This document shows positions 47,183-57,087 of a DNA stretch of 57,975 nucleotides, one piece after another. The stretch's first letter is position 1. Each line of letters starts with the position of its first letter. Position numbers and translations under genes: made by a program. Origin of the DNA: Candidatus Blautia stercoravium (lineage in GTDB: Bacteria; Bacillota; Clostridia; Lachnospirales; Lachnospiraceae); contig DXFK01000181.1 in assembly GCA_019114495.1 (NCBI GenBank), forward strand, positions 1-57,975, read 5' to 3'. The notes beneath the pieces are model-generated. The model ran no database searches. It was not told where the DNA came from and saw only the letters and a program-made list of their open reading frames with translations.

Positions 47183-47951
47183 GATTATAGAGAAAATAGA
47201 AGAAAAATATCCTGTGTCCTTTGCAGAAAACTGGGATAATTCCGGCTTTCTTGTAGGGGATAGAAAGTGGGAGGTAAAGAAAATCTTCCTGGCGTTGGAT
47301 GTGACGGACGAAACCTTAAACAGAGCCATTGAGGCAGGGGCGGATATGATGATTACCCACCATCCTCTGATTTTTTCAGGAATGAAGCAGGTAACAGCCG
47401 GAGATTTTATTGGACGACGTATTTTAAAGCTTATAGAAAACCATATTTGTTACTATGCCATGCACACGAATTTTGATGTGTTGGGAATGGCAGACTTAAG
47501 CGCAGACTTGCTGAAACTCACAGACCGGCAGGTACTGGAAGTTACGTTTGAAGGAGAGAACTGCCGGGAAGGTATCGGCAGAGTAGGGATGCTCCCGGAA
47601 GAAATGACTTTGGAAGCATGCGGCAGATTTGTGAAAGAGCAGTATGACCTGCCTTTTGTAAAACTGTACGGTGATCCGGAACAAAAAGTGCACAAAGCGG
47701 CTGTCTGTACCGGTTCCGGAAAGAGCCTGATGAAAGAGGTACTCCGGCAGAAAGCGGAGGTTTATGTGACAGCGGATATGGATTATCATTCCTCCATAGA
47801 TGCGGTGGCGCAGGGAGTGGCAGTCATCGACGCAGGCCACTATGGTACAGAATATATTTTTATGGAACACATGAAACAGGAGTTTCAGAAGATGACACCG
47901 GATTTGGAGGTGGAAACCATGGAGGTTTCCCACCCCTGCAAAATACTTTAA
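47169..47951 (+). CDS. Nif3-like dinuclear metal center hexameric protein
   Basis: FAENWDNSGFLVGD, DMMITHHPLIFSGMKQ, HTNFDV, DAGHYGTEYIFMEHM. Confidence 0.95.
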   Translation: MKANEIIEKIEEKYPVSFAENWDNSGFLVGDRKWEVKKIFLALDVTDETLNRAIEAGADMMITHHPLIFSGMKQVTAGDFIGRRILKLIENHICYYAMHTNFDVLGMADLSADLLKLTDRQVLEVTFEGENCREGIGRVGMLPEEMTLEACGRFVKEQYDLPFVKLYGDPEQKVHKAAVCTGSGKSLMKEVLRQKAEVYVTADMDYHSSIDAVAQGVAVIDAGHYGTEYIFMEHMKQEFQKMTPDLEVETMEVSHPCKIL

Positions 47952-47983
47952 ACAGGGTTTTCGGAAACGAAATGGGGGTTTTT

Positions 47984-48721
47984 ATGAAGAAAAAGGGAAT
48001 GATACTGGGAGTATTGTGTATGTTTCTTTGTCTCTGCGCTATGCCTGTGTGGGCAAGAGCCGGGGGAGGAGGAAGCTCAGGCGGAGGAGGCGGAGGTTCA
48101 GGGGGCGGTTCCTATCACTCCGGCAGAAACTCAGGCGGCGGTACCTCCGATATTCTCTCTCTGGCACAGTTTGGTCTGATGACTTTCGTGGCAAGTGGAG
48201 GAGCTGGTGCAGCAGTGCTGCTTTTAAAAGCCCGCAGGGCAAGGCGCCGCACCCACCGGGCTATGGCGGTATTTTCGCAAAGTGGAAGAAACTGGGACTA
48301 CCGAGAGGTTCAGAAACAGGTGGAGGAAGCCTATTTTCAGATTCAGGAATGTTGGAGAAGAATGGATGTCACTTATGGCGCGCCTTATATGAGTGAGCGG
48401 CTGCAAAAGGATTTTAATGTAAAGCTGCAGTGGATGCATATGCGCAGGGAAGAAGTCGTGCAGAAAAAAGTGAAGCTTCTTAATGCCATCCCTGTAGGCG
48501 TGCAGGATGAAGAGGGAGAGGATAAGGATGTTATCTGGTATCTGATTCATGGAAAGATGACGGGTTTTTACATAAATAAAAATACCAGAGAAATCATCCG
48601 GGGAAAAAACCGGCCGGAGGCCTTTTTTGAATACTGGAAGTTTGTGTTCCGGAATGAACGATGGGTGTTAGATGAAATCAGACAAAAAGAGGAAATCGAT
48701 ATGGACGCCCTCAATGTCTGA
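47984..48721 (+). CDS. Secreted/membrane protein with Gly/Ser-rich linker and TIM44-like domain
   Basis: Signal peptide, ARAGGGGSSGGGGGGSGGGS linker, TM, C-terminal domain with TIM44-like features. Confidence 0.72.
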   Translation: MKKKGMILGVLCMFLCLCAMPVWARAGGGGSSGGGGGGSGGGSYHSGRNSGGGTSDILSLAQFGLMTFVASGGAGAAVLLLKARRARRRTHRAMAVFSQSGRNWDYREVQKQVEEAYFQIQECWRRMDVTYGAPYMSERLQKDFNVKLQWMHMRREEVVQKKVKLLNAIPVGVQDEEGEDKDVIWYLIHGKMTGFYINKNTREIIRGKNRPEAFFEYWKFVFRNERWVLDEIRQKEEIDMDALNV

Positions 48722-48767
48722 CGCGTATAAAAAAGTAGATCAAGGGCAGACTGTTTATTAGATACAA

Positions 48768-48802
48768 AAGACATTTCTCAAAAAGAGGAGTGTCTTTTTT
48801 TC
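48768..48802 (+). terminator. Rho-independent terminator
   Basis: AAAAGACATTTCTC...GAGGAGTGTCTTTTTTT. Confidence 0.75.
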
Positions 48803-48938
48803 TTGGAAGGAAAACGAGGAGAAAGGGTGGGTAGTATAAGTGATTGAATGTGAAAGAAAAGAGAAGGAAAAATGAATAAGTATGACGGATTGTGAAAAAT
48901 GTATAAGAAAATAGGGAGAAAATTGTAAATTAATATGA

Positions 48939-48967
48939 TTGAAATTGACGGAATATGACTATATAAT
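48939..48967 (+). promoter_or_regulatory. Promoter of fru/pts operon TTGAAA-17-TATAAT
   Basis: Near-consensus boxes with 17-bp spacer upstream of fruK. Confidence 0.7.
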
Positions 48968-49004
48968 AGGGTTATAAAACAAAGGACGCAGGAGGAAAGA
49001 AACA

Positions 49005-49916
49005 ATGGTTTACACAGTTACTTTTAATCCTTCTCTGGACTATATTGTTTCAGTAAAAGATTTTCAGATGGGAATGACCAACCGTACCCAGACAGAACAG
49101 ATGCTTCCCGGAGGAAAAGGAATTAATGTATCCACAGTTCTGGCCAATCTGAGTATAGAAAATACTGCGTTGGGATTTACCGCAGGATTTACAGGAGCAG
49201 AGATTCAGCGCAGAGTAGAGAAGTTGGGATTTTGCTGTGACTTTATTGAAGCAGAAGAAGGATTTTCGAGAATAAACGTAAAATTGAAGGATTTTGACGG
49301 AACGGAGATTAACGGGAAAGGACCGGGGATTTGCAGAGAAGATATGGAGCAGTTTTTTGAAAAACTGGAAAAGCTGAAGGCGGGAGATGTTCTGGTCTTG
49401 GCCGGCAGCATACCGGAAAGCCTGCCCAATTCCATTTACAGTGATATTATGGCAAAACTGCAGGGAAAAGGTATTCACTTTGTAGTAGACGCTACAGGGG
49501 AGCTGCTGTTAAAGGTTCTGCGATACAGACCGTTCCTCATTAAGCCCAACAATCACGAACTGGGAGAAATCTTTGAAACCGAAATTGGTACCAGAGAAGA
49601 GGCTGTGCCTTATGCCAGAAAAATGCAGGAAAAAGGCGCCAGAAACGTACTGGTATCCATGGCAGGACAAGGCGCTGTGCTGGCAGCAGAGGATGGTCAG
49701 GTTTATGCGCTGCCTGCACCCAAGGGAACACTGGTCAATGCCGTAGGAGCCGGAGATTCCATGGTAGCCGGATTTCTGGCAGGATGGCTGGAGAAAAATG
49801 ACTACGGACATGCATTTAAAATGGGCGTTTCCGCAGGAAGCGCCAGTGCTTTTTCAGAGTTTCTAGCCACAAGAGAAGAAGTAGAAGCGGTTTATAACCG
49901 TCTGGAAGAAGAATAA
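49005..49916 (+). CDS. fruK: 1-phosphofructokinase
   Basis: YTVTFNPSLDYIV, LPGGKGINVSTVLANL, VGAGDSMVAGFLAG; followed by fructose PTS. Confidence 0.95.
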   Translation: MVYTVTFNPSLDYIVSVKDFQMGMTNRTQTEQMLPGGKGINVSTVLANLSIENTALGFTAGFTGAEIQRRVEKLGFCCDFIEAEEGFSRINVKLKDFDGTEINGKGPGICREDMEQFFEKLEKLKAGDVLVLAGSIPESLPNSIYSDIMAKLQGKGIHFVVDATGELLLKVLRYRPFLIKPNNHELGEIFETEIGTREEAVPYARKMQEKGARNVLVSMAGQGAVLAAEDGQVYALPAPKGTLVNAVGAGDSMVAGFLAGWLEKNDYGHAFKMGVSAGSASAFSEFLATREEVEAVYNRLEEE

Positions 49917-49938
49917 CAGGAAAGAGGGAGAAAAAAAT

Positions 49939-51855
49939 ATGCGAATTACAGATTTGCTGGATAAAAGAAGTATTTCGTTAAACAGCTGCCCACATTCTAA
50001 GAGCGAAGCTCTGGACGAAGCGGTGGCATTAATGGTAAAAAGCGGTAAAATCCGGGACGAGGAAGCTTACCGTAAGCAGGTTTATTTAAGAGAAGAAGAG
50101 AGCACCACGGGAATCGGCGAAGGCATTGCCATTCCCCATGGAAAATGTGATGCTGTGGAGAAGCCGGGACTGGCTGCCATGGTCATCAAAGACGGGGTGG
50201 ATTTCGATTCTCTGGACGGAGAGCCGGTACACCTGCTGTTCCTCATTGCAGCACCCAATACAAAAGACAATATTCACCTGGACGTACTGAGCAAGCTGTC
50301 AGTGCTTCTGATGGATGAGGAATTTGTGGAAAAACTGAAAAATGCAAAAGATGTGGAAGAATTTCTGCAGGTAGTGGATGAGGCAGACGATGAAAAACCA
50401 GACCTGAACGAACAGCTTGCAGCTCAGAGTGAAACGGCTCAGGACGAAAAGGTGTGTAAAATACTGGCCGTTACTTCCTGCCCTACGGGAATTGCCCATA
50501 CTTATATGGCAGCGGAGGGTCTGGAGAAAGCAGCTAAAGCAGTCAACTGCTTTATCAAAGTAGAAACCAGAGGCTCCGGCGGTGCGAAAAATGTGCTGAC
50601 AGAAAAGGAAATTCAGGAGGCAGACTGTATCATTGTAGCAGCAGATGCCAAAGTACCTATGGAGCGTTTTCACGGAAAGAAACTGATTGAATGTCAGGTT
50701 TCGGATGGTATCAGCAAGGCCGACACTTTAGTGGAAAGAGCTATCAAAGGAGATGTGCCGGTTTATCAGGCAGGAACAGCAGGCAAGGCAGAGAGTGTAA
50801 AGTCTTCCGGCGGAACCGGACACAAGATTTACATGCAGCTGATGAACGGGGTTTCCCATATGCTGCCCTTCGTGGTAGGCGGTGGTATCCTCATTGCTCT
50901 GGCCTTTCTGATTGATGGTTTAAGTGTGGATATGAACACTCTTTCCGCAGAAGCAAGAGCAAATTTCGGTACCATTACTCCGGTGGCAGCCATGCTGAAA
51001 GAAATCGGCGGTATTGCATTCGGATTCATGCTTCCGGTACTGGCAGGTTTTATTGCCATGAGCATTGGAGACCGTCCGGCACTGGCTTTGGGCTTTGTAG
51101 GCGGTATGATGGCAGCAAACGGCAAATCCGGATTTTTGGGTGCGCTGGCAGCCGGATTCTTGGCAGGTTATCTGATTCTGCTTTTGAGAAAGGTGTTTGA
51201 AAAACTGCCTCAGGCCATTGAAAAAATCGCCCCTGTGCTTTTGTATCCCCTTGTGGGAATCCTGCTTATGGGACTGATTATGAACTTTATCATTGAGCCT
51301 CCGGTGGGCGCATTAAACACAGCGCTAAATACAGCATTGACCAATATGAACGGTTCCAGTAAAATATTACTTGGAATTATTGTTGCGGGTATGATGGCCA
51401 TTGATATGGGTGGTCCATTCAACAAAGCGGCCTACGTATTTGGAACAGCTTCCATTGCTGCAGGAAATTATGACATTATGGCAGCAGTTATGATTGGCGG
51501 TATGGTTCCGCCTTGTGCCATTGCGCTTTCTACCTTGTTGTTTAAGAATAAATTTACAAAAGAAGAAAGAGAATCCGGTCCGGTAAACTTTATTATGGGA
51601 CTGGCATTCATTACGGAGGGAGCCATTCCTTTTGCAGCCTCTGACCCGGTTCGTGTACTGCCTTCCTGTATGATAGGCTCTGCACTGGCGGGAGCGCTGT
51701 CCATGGCTTTTGGCTGTACCCTTATGGCGCCTCACGGTGGAATTTTCGTATTCCCGGTTGTAGACCATGCTTTATTCTACCTGGCAGCTTTGGTAGCAGG
51801 TACGGTAGCAGGAGCATTGCTTCTGGGCATTTTGAAAAAGAAAGTAACAGAATAA
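49939..51855 (+). CDS. fruA: PTS fructose transporter subunit IIABC
   Basis: IIA STTGIGEGIAIPHGK, IIB AVTSCPTGIAHTYMAAEGLEKAA, IIC multi-TM. Confidence 0.96.
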   Translation: MRITDLLDKRSISLNSCPHSKSEALDEAVALMVKSGKIRDEEAYRKQVYLREEESTTGIGEGIAIPHGKCDAVEKPGLAAMVIKDGVDFDSLDGEPVHLLFLIAAPNTKDNIHLDVLSKLSVLLMDEEFVEKLKNAKDVEEFLQVVDEADDEKPDLNEQLAAQSETAQDEKVCKILAVTSCPTGIAHTYMAAEGLEKAAKAVNCFIKVETRGSGGAKNVLTEKEIQEADCIIVAADAKVPMERFHGKKLIECQVSDGISKADTLVERAIKGDVPVYQAGTAGKAESVKSSGGTGHKIYMQLMNGVSHMLPFVVGGGILIALAFLIDGLSVDMNTLSAEARANFGTITPVAAMLKEIGGIAFGFMLPVLAGFIAMSIGDRPALALGFVGGMMAANGKSGFLGALAAGFLAGYLILLLRKVFEKLPQAIEKIAPVLLYPLVGILLMGLIMNFIIEPPVGALNTALNTALTNMNGSSKILLGIIVAGMMAIDMGGPFNKAAYVFGTASIAAGNYDIMAAVMIGGMVPPCAIALSTLLFKNKFTKEERESGPVNFIMGLAFITEGAIPFAASDPVRVLPSCMIGSALAGALSMAFGCTLMAPHGGIFVFPVVDHALFYLAALVAGTVAGALLLGILKKKVTE

Positions 51856-51890
51856 AACAAATATAAAAGTACATTCAGGAGGAAAAAATT

Positions 51891-52148
51891 ATGAAATCAT
51901 TTCAGTATGTAATCACAGACGCAGAAGGAATCCACGCACGTCCGGCAGGAGATTTTGTAAAAGCAGCAAAAGGTTTTGCTTCTTCTGTAAAAATCACAAA
52001 GGGCGGCAAAACCGTAGACGCTAAGAAGATTTTCGGCCTTATGGGACTTGGCGTAAAACAGGGTGAAGAAGTGACTATTGACGTGGAAGGTGAAGACGAA
52101 GAAGAAGCAGCAGCAGCATTGGAAACTTTTCTGAAAGAGAATTTATAA
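51891..52148 (+). CDS. ptsH: HPr family phosphocarrier protein (Ser46 position is Lys)
   Basis: GIHARPAGDFV active-site; VDAKKIFGLMGLGVKQGE. Confidence 0.95.
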   Translation: MKSFQYVITDAEGIHARPAGDFVKAAKGFASSVKITKGGKTVDAKKIFGLMGLGVKQGEEVTIDVEGEDEEEAAAALETFLKENL

Positions 52149-52171
52149 GAGCAGAGGGCGGCTGAAAAATC

Positions 52172-53830
52172 ATGAAAACATACAAGGGAAAAAGTGTATT
52201 TAACGGCATTGCCATAGGAAAAATCTGTGTTTACAAAAAAGATGAGCAGCAGGTAAAGCGCAGCAAAATCATGGATGTAGAGGGAGAAATCCAACGTTTT
52301 CACAAAGCCCGCGAAACGGCCATAGAGCAGCTTCAGGGACTCTACAAGAAGGCACTCACCGAAGTAGGGGAAGCCAATGCGGCAATCTTTGAAATTCATC
52401 AGATGATGCTGGAGGATGAGGACTATCTGGAATCCATTGAGAATATTATCCGTACCCAGGAAGTCAATGCCGAGTATGCAGTGGCGGCTACCAGCGATAA
52501 CTTTTCTGCTATGTTTGCCGCTATGGATGACGATTATATGCGGGAAAGAGCTGCAGACGTAAAAGACATTTCCGAGCGTGTGCTGGCTGCCTTAAAGGGA
52601 GAGGACAAGAGTAAGATCTTGGCGGAGGAGCCGGTTATTATTGTGGCAGACGACCTGGCTCCCAGCCAGACTGTACAGCTGGATAAGGACAAGGTGCTGT
52701 CCTTTGTTACCGTACATGGCTCTGTAAATTCCCATACCGCTATTCTGGCCAGAACCATGAGTATTCCGGCCCTTATCGGTACAGATTTGCCCCTGGATGA
52801 CACTATAGACGGAAAAATGGCGGTGGTAGATGGCAATCAGGGCTGTATCTATGTGGAGCCTGATAAAGAGACCATGAAAATCATGGAAGGCAAACTGGCA
52901 GAGGAAAAAGAAAAAAGAGAACTTCTTCTGACTCTGAAGGGAAAGGAAAGCGTAACTCTGGATAACCAGAAAGTGCTGACTTACGCAAATATCGGAAACA
53001 GCCGGGATTTGGCTATGGTGCTGCAAAATGACGCGGAGGGAATTGGACTTTTCAGAAGTGAGTTTATCTATCTGGAAAGCGATACCTACCCTACAGAGGA
53101 AGAGCAGTTTAAGATTTATAAGGCGGTTGCCGAGACCATGGCAGGCAAGAGAGTGATTATTCGTACCCTGGATATCGGTGCAGACAAACAGGCGGATTAC
53201 TTCCAGCTTGCCAAAGAAGAAAATCCAGCCATGGGACTGAGGGCTATCCGTATCTGCCTGACCAGACCGGAGATTTTCAAAACCCAGCTGCGGGCCATTT
53301 TCCGGGCAAGCGCATACGGCAGACTGGCTGTGATGTATCCCATGATTATCTCTGTGACGGAAGTCCGCAGAATCAAAGAAATCGTGGAAGAAGTCAAAAG
53401 AGAGCTGCAGCAGGAAAATCTGGCCTTTGGAGAAATCGAGCAGGGAATTATGATAGAAACTCCTGCAGCTGCCATTATCAGCGATTTGCTGGCAAAGGAA
53501 GTGGACTTCTTTAGTATCGGAACCAATGATTTGACCCAGTATCTGCTGGCCATTGACCGTCAGAATGAAGAACTGGACAGCTTTTATGACCCGCACCATA
53601 CAGCTGTGCTTCGCATGATTTACCAGACTGTGCAGAATGCGCACAAGGAAAACATCTGGTGCGGTATCTGCGGTGAACTGGGCGGCGATACAGAGCTTAC
53701 CCGTCTGTTTCTGGCTATGGGCGTAGATGAACTGTCCGTATCTCCGGGCAAGGTTCTGCCACTTCGGAAGATTATCAGAGAAACCAGAGTGGAAGAAGAC
53801 AGAGAAGAACTTTTAAAAACATTTTTATAA
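52172..53830 (+). CDS. ptsI: Phosphoenolpyruvate-protein phosphotransferase (Enzyme I)
   Basis: VHGSVNSHTAILARTMSIPALIGTD, GIGLFRSEFIYL, FFSIGTNDLTQYLLAIDRQN. Confidence 0.97.
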   Translation: MKTYKGKSVFNGIAIGKICVYKKDEQQVKRSKIMDVEGEIQRFHKARETAIEQLQGLYKKALTEVGEANAAIFEIHQMMLEDEDYLESIENIIRTQEVNAEYAVAATSDNFSAMFAAMDDDYMRERAADVKDISERVLAALKGEDKSKILAEEPVIIVADDLAPSQTVQLDKDKVLSFVTVHGSVNSHTAILARTMSIPALIGTDLPLDDTIDGKMAVVDGNQGCIYVEPDKETMKIMEGKLAEEKEKRELLLTLKGKESVTLDNQKVLTYANIGNSRDLAMVLQNDAEGIGLFRSEFIYLESDTYPTEEEQFKIYKAVAETMAGKRVIIRTLDIGADKQADYFQLAKEENPAMGLRAIRICLTRPEIFKTQLRAIFRASAYGRLAVMYPMIISVTEVRRIKEIVEEVKRELQQENLAFGEIEQGIMIETPAAAIISDLLAKEVDFFSIGTNDLTQYLLAIDRQNEELDSFYDPHHTAVLRMIYQTVQNAHKENIWCGICGELGGDTELTRLFLAMGVDELSVSPGKVLPLRKIIRETRVEEDREELLKTFL

Positions 53831-53840
53831 GGTATATCGG

Positions 53841-53883
53841 TTGCCCCTGTCCCTGTTTCGGTGTAGAATATAGAGACAGGGGC
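53841..53883 (+). promoter_or_regulatory. Promoter TTGCCC-17-TAGAAT with flanking inverted repeat GCCCCTGTC-N23-GACAGGGGC
   Basis: Boxes at 53841-53846 and 53864-53869; perfect 9-bp inverted repeat 53843-53851/53875-53883. Confidence 0.5.
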
Positions 53884-53942
53884 AGCAATGCTGTCATCAG
53901 GATGGGGAAAGGAAGGAATGAAAATTCCAGAGGATAAAGAGA

Positions 53943-54686
53943 ATGCTGACAGAAACAAGACAGGAAGAAATACTGCGGATGTTGGAGCAGAAGGGCAGTG
54001 TGACCGTACAGGAATTAAAAGATGCCTTTGGGGCATCGGAATCCACCATTCGCAGAGATTTGAATGTACTTCATAAAAAGGGTGCGTTGATTAAGGTTTT
54101 CGGCGGTGCGGTGCAGACAGAATCCAGAATCAATACCAGGGAAGAGGAAGTGGCTCTCCGAAAAGAGCAGAGCAGAGAGGAAAAGCTGCGGATTGCCCGT
54201 TATGCGGCGTCTCTGATTGAGCCGGATGATTTTATCTATCTGGATGCGGGAACCACCACAGGCTACATGATTCCCTACCTGACCGAACACACGGCCATGT
54301 TTGTTACAAATGCGGTTTCCCATGCGCTGATGTTGGCAGAGAATGGCTTCCGGGTGATATTAATCGGCGGCGAATTAAAAGCAGCCACGGAAGCGATTGT
54401 GGGAAATGAAGCTTATGTTAATCTGAAGAAATATAATTTTACAAAAGGCTTTTGGGGCACAAATGGAGTCAATCCCACAGCCGGATTTACTACCCCGGAT
54501 ATCAATGAGGCCATGATAAAGGAGTGTGCCATGAAGCACACCCAGCGGCCTTATGTGCTGTGCGACAGCAGGAAATTCCACCAGGTCAGCCCGGTGAGTT
54601 TCGGTGAGTTCCATACAGCCCAGATTATTACAGATTGTATGCCGGACGAAACGTATGCAAATTATCAGAATCTCATTCTTGTATAG
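53943..54686 (+). CDS. DeoR/GlpR family transcriptional regulator
   Basis: RQEEILRMLEQKGSVTVQELKDAFGASESTIRRDLNVLHKKG; sensor domain IYLDAGTTTGYMIPYL. Confidence 0.95.
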   Translation: MLTETRQEEILRMLEQKGSVTVQELKDAFGASESTIRRDLNVLHKKGALIKVFGGAVQTESRINTREEEVALRKEQSREEKLRIARYAASLIEPDDFIYLDAGTTTGYMIPYLTEHTAMFVTNAVSHALMLAENGFRVILIGGELKAATEAIVGNEAYVNLKKYNFTKGFWGTNGVNPTAGFTTPDINEAMIKECAMKHTQRPYVLCDSRKFHQVSPVSFGEFHTAQIITDCMPDETYANYQNLILV

Positions 54687-54711
54687 GCAGTTCTTCCAAT
54701 AAGAAAATACA

Positions 54712-54755
54712 AAAAACCCGAAAACATGGAAAATGAACATGTTTCCGGGTTTTTT
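54712..54755 (+). terminator. Rho-independent terminator after deoR-family gene
   Basis: CCCGAAAACATG...CATGTTTCCGGG followed by TTTTTT. Confidence 0.9.
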
Positions 54756-54832
54756 ATCATATTTTTTGGAAAGAGGAATAGATATAATATAGACAAACAA
54801 AAGAGAGCTGTACAATAAGGGAGGTAAAACAT

Positions 54833-56215
54833 ATGAAATTTAAAAAAGTATTTGCAATGCTGCTGACAGCTACCATGATGACGTCCATGCTAGCCGGCTG
54901 CGGAGGAAGCGGCACAGACCAGAGCTCCGAGAGTAAAAGCGAGGACAAGTCTTCGGACAAAGACAGTGATACAGCAAAAAAGGGCGGAGACGGCAAGGTG
55001 TATTATCTGAACTTTAAACCGGAACAGGCAGACCAGTGGGCAGAACTGGCAGAGCAGTATACAGATGAGACAGGGGTGGATGTGGAGGTCCAGACAGCTG
55101 CTTCCGGAACGTACGAGTCTACCTTGAAATCCGAAATGGCAAAGGACGAGCCCCCGACTCTGTTTCAGGTAAACGGTCCGGTGGGGCTGGCTTCCTGGAA
55201 AGACTACTGTTATGACTTATCTGATTCCCAGATTTACAAAGACGTCAGCAGTGATGACTATGTATTGAAGGACGGAGATGCGGTACAGGGCATTGCTTAT
55301 GTCATTGAAACGTACGGCATTATTTACAACAAGGCTCTGTTAAATAAATATTTTGAACTGCCGGATGCAGAAATCAAATCCATAGAGGAGCTGAACAGTT
55401 TCGACGCACTGAAAAAAGTGGCAGACGGTATTCAGAAGCATAAAGAGGATTTGGGTGTTATGGGTGCCTTTACCTCCGCAGGTATGGATTCTTCTTCTGA
55501 CTGGAGATTCAAAACTCATCTGGCAAACCTGCCGATATACTATGAATACAAGGATGAAGGCGTGACCTCATCAGAAGCAATAAAGGGAACGTATCTGGAC
55601 AATTTCAAAAATGTCTGGGATATGTATCTGAAAGATTCCACCTGTGAACCGTCTATGATTTCTTCGAAAACAGGTGAGGATGCCTCTTCTGAATTTGCTC
55701 TTGGAGAAGCTGTATTCTATCAGAACGGAACCTGGGCTTACAACGATATCAAAGATATGGAGGTGGCAGACGAAGATATGGGTATGCTGCCCATCTACAT
55801 CGGTGCAGAAGGTGAGGAAAATCAGGGACTTTGCACCGGTTCTGAAAACTACTGGTGTGTAAATAAAAAAGCGTCCGAAGAGGATATTCAGGCTACTCTG
55901 GACTTCCTGACCTGGGTTGTGGAAAGCGATGAAGGAAGAGATATGCTGGCAAACGAAATGGGATTCATCACACCGTTTACTACCTTTGATGAATATCTGC
56001 CGGAAAATCCTCTGGTAAAAGCCAACGATGAATACACGAAAGCAGGCAAAACTCCGGTAAGCTGGAACTTCACCACCATGCCTTCTGAAGAATGGAAAAA
56101 CAAACTCGGCTCCGCTATGCTGGAATATGCACAGGGAACCGGTGACTGGGACGCAGTTCAGACAGCCTTTGTAGACGGCTGGGCTTCCGAATATGCTGCA
56201 GCCCATGCAGAATAA
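54833..56215 (+). CDS. Sugar ABC transporter substrate-binding lipoprotein
   Basis: Lipobox LAGCGGSG; extracellular solute-binding family 1-like sequence. Confidence 0.93.
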   Translation: MKFKKVFAMLLTATMMTSMLAGCGGSGTDQSSESKSEDKSSDKDSDTAKKGGDGKVYYLNFKPEQADQWAELAEQYTDETGVDVEVQTAASGTYESTLKSEMAKDEPPTLFQVNGPVGLASWKDYCYDLSDSQIYKDVSSDDYVLKDGDAVQGIAYVIETYGIIYNKALLNKYFELPDAEIKSIEELNSFDALKKVADGIQKHKEDLGVMGAFTSAGMDSSSDWRFKTHLANLPIYYEYKDEGVTSSEAIKGTYLDNFKNVWDMYLKDSTCEPSMISSKTGEDASSEFALGEAVFYQNGTWAYNDIKDMEVADEDMGMLPIYIGAEGEENQGLCTGSENYWCVNKKASEEDIQATLDFLTWVVESDEGRDMLANEMGFITPFTTFDEYLPENPLVKANDEYTKAGKTPVSWNFTTMPSEEWKNKLGSAMLEYAQGTGDWDAVQTAFVDGWASEYAAAHAE

Positions 56216-56244
56216 GCCCTTCTTAGAAAAAGGGGGAAGAAACC

Positions 56245-57087
56245 GTGGAAAAAACCATTAAAAGATATTTTCCGGTTTTTGTACTGCCTACCATGCTGGC
56301 CTTTATTCTGGGATTTGTGGCACCCTTTGCGCTGGGAATTTATCTCTCCTTCTGCAAGTTTACCACAGTCACAGACGCCAGATGGGTGGGTATCAGCAAT
56401 TACCTGAAAATATTCAATGATAAAGAATTTGTACATGCACTGTGGTACACGGTACTGTTTACCGTTGTATCCGTGATTCTCATTAATGTACTGGCCTTTA
56501 CCGTGGCCATGCTGCTTACGAAGGGGATTCGGGGAACCAATCTATTCCGTACCGTATTTTTCATGCCAAACCTTATTGGCGGCATTATCCTGGGTTATAT
56601 CTGGCAGCTTTTGCTAAACGGTATTCTGGCACAGTACGGAAAGACCCTGACCTATTCTTCCGTGTATGGCTTCTGGGGTCTGGTGATTCTGGTGTGCTGG
56701 CAGCAGGTGGGCTATATGATGATTATTTATATTTCGGGAATTCAGAATATACCCGGAGAACTCATAGAAGCAGCAAAAATCGACGGGGCAAACAAGAGAC
56801 AGCTTCTGCGCCATGTAACCATTCCCATGGTCATGCCTTCTGTGACGATTTGTACCTTTTTGACGCTGACCAATGGCTTTAAGCTTTTTGACCAGAACCT
56901 GGCGCTGACGAACGGTGCGCCTTCTAATATGTCTGAACTGCTGGCTCTGAATATTTACAGAACCTTTTATGGCAGAACAGGCTATGAAGGCGTGGGACAG
57001 GCCAAGGCCGTTGTATTCTTTGTACTGGTTGCCGTCATTGCTCTGGTACAGAATAGAATCAGCCGAAAAAAGGAGGTGCAGCAGTAA
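56245..57087 (+). CDS. Carbohydrate ABC transporter permease (MalF-like)
   Basis: Six TM, EAA motif ELIEAAKIDGANKRQLLRHVTIPMV. Confidence 0.94.
   Translation: MEKTIKRYFPVFVLPTMLAFILGFVAPFALGIYLSFCKFTTVTDARWVGISNYLKIFNDKEFVHALWYTVLFTVVSVILINVLAFTVAMLLTKGIRGTNLFRTVFFMPNLIGGIILGYIWQLLLNGILAQYGKTLTYSSVYGFWGLVILVCWQQVGYMMIIYISGIQNIPGELIEAAKIDGANKRQLLRHVTIPMVMPSVTICTFLTLTNGFKLFDQNLALTNGAPSNMSELLALNIYRTFYGRTGYEGVGQAKAVVFFVLVAVIALVQNRISRKKEVQQ

Noticed and set aside
52592-53644. 350-aa minus-strand ORF
   Set aside because: Antisense to ptsI; shadow ORF.
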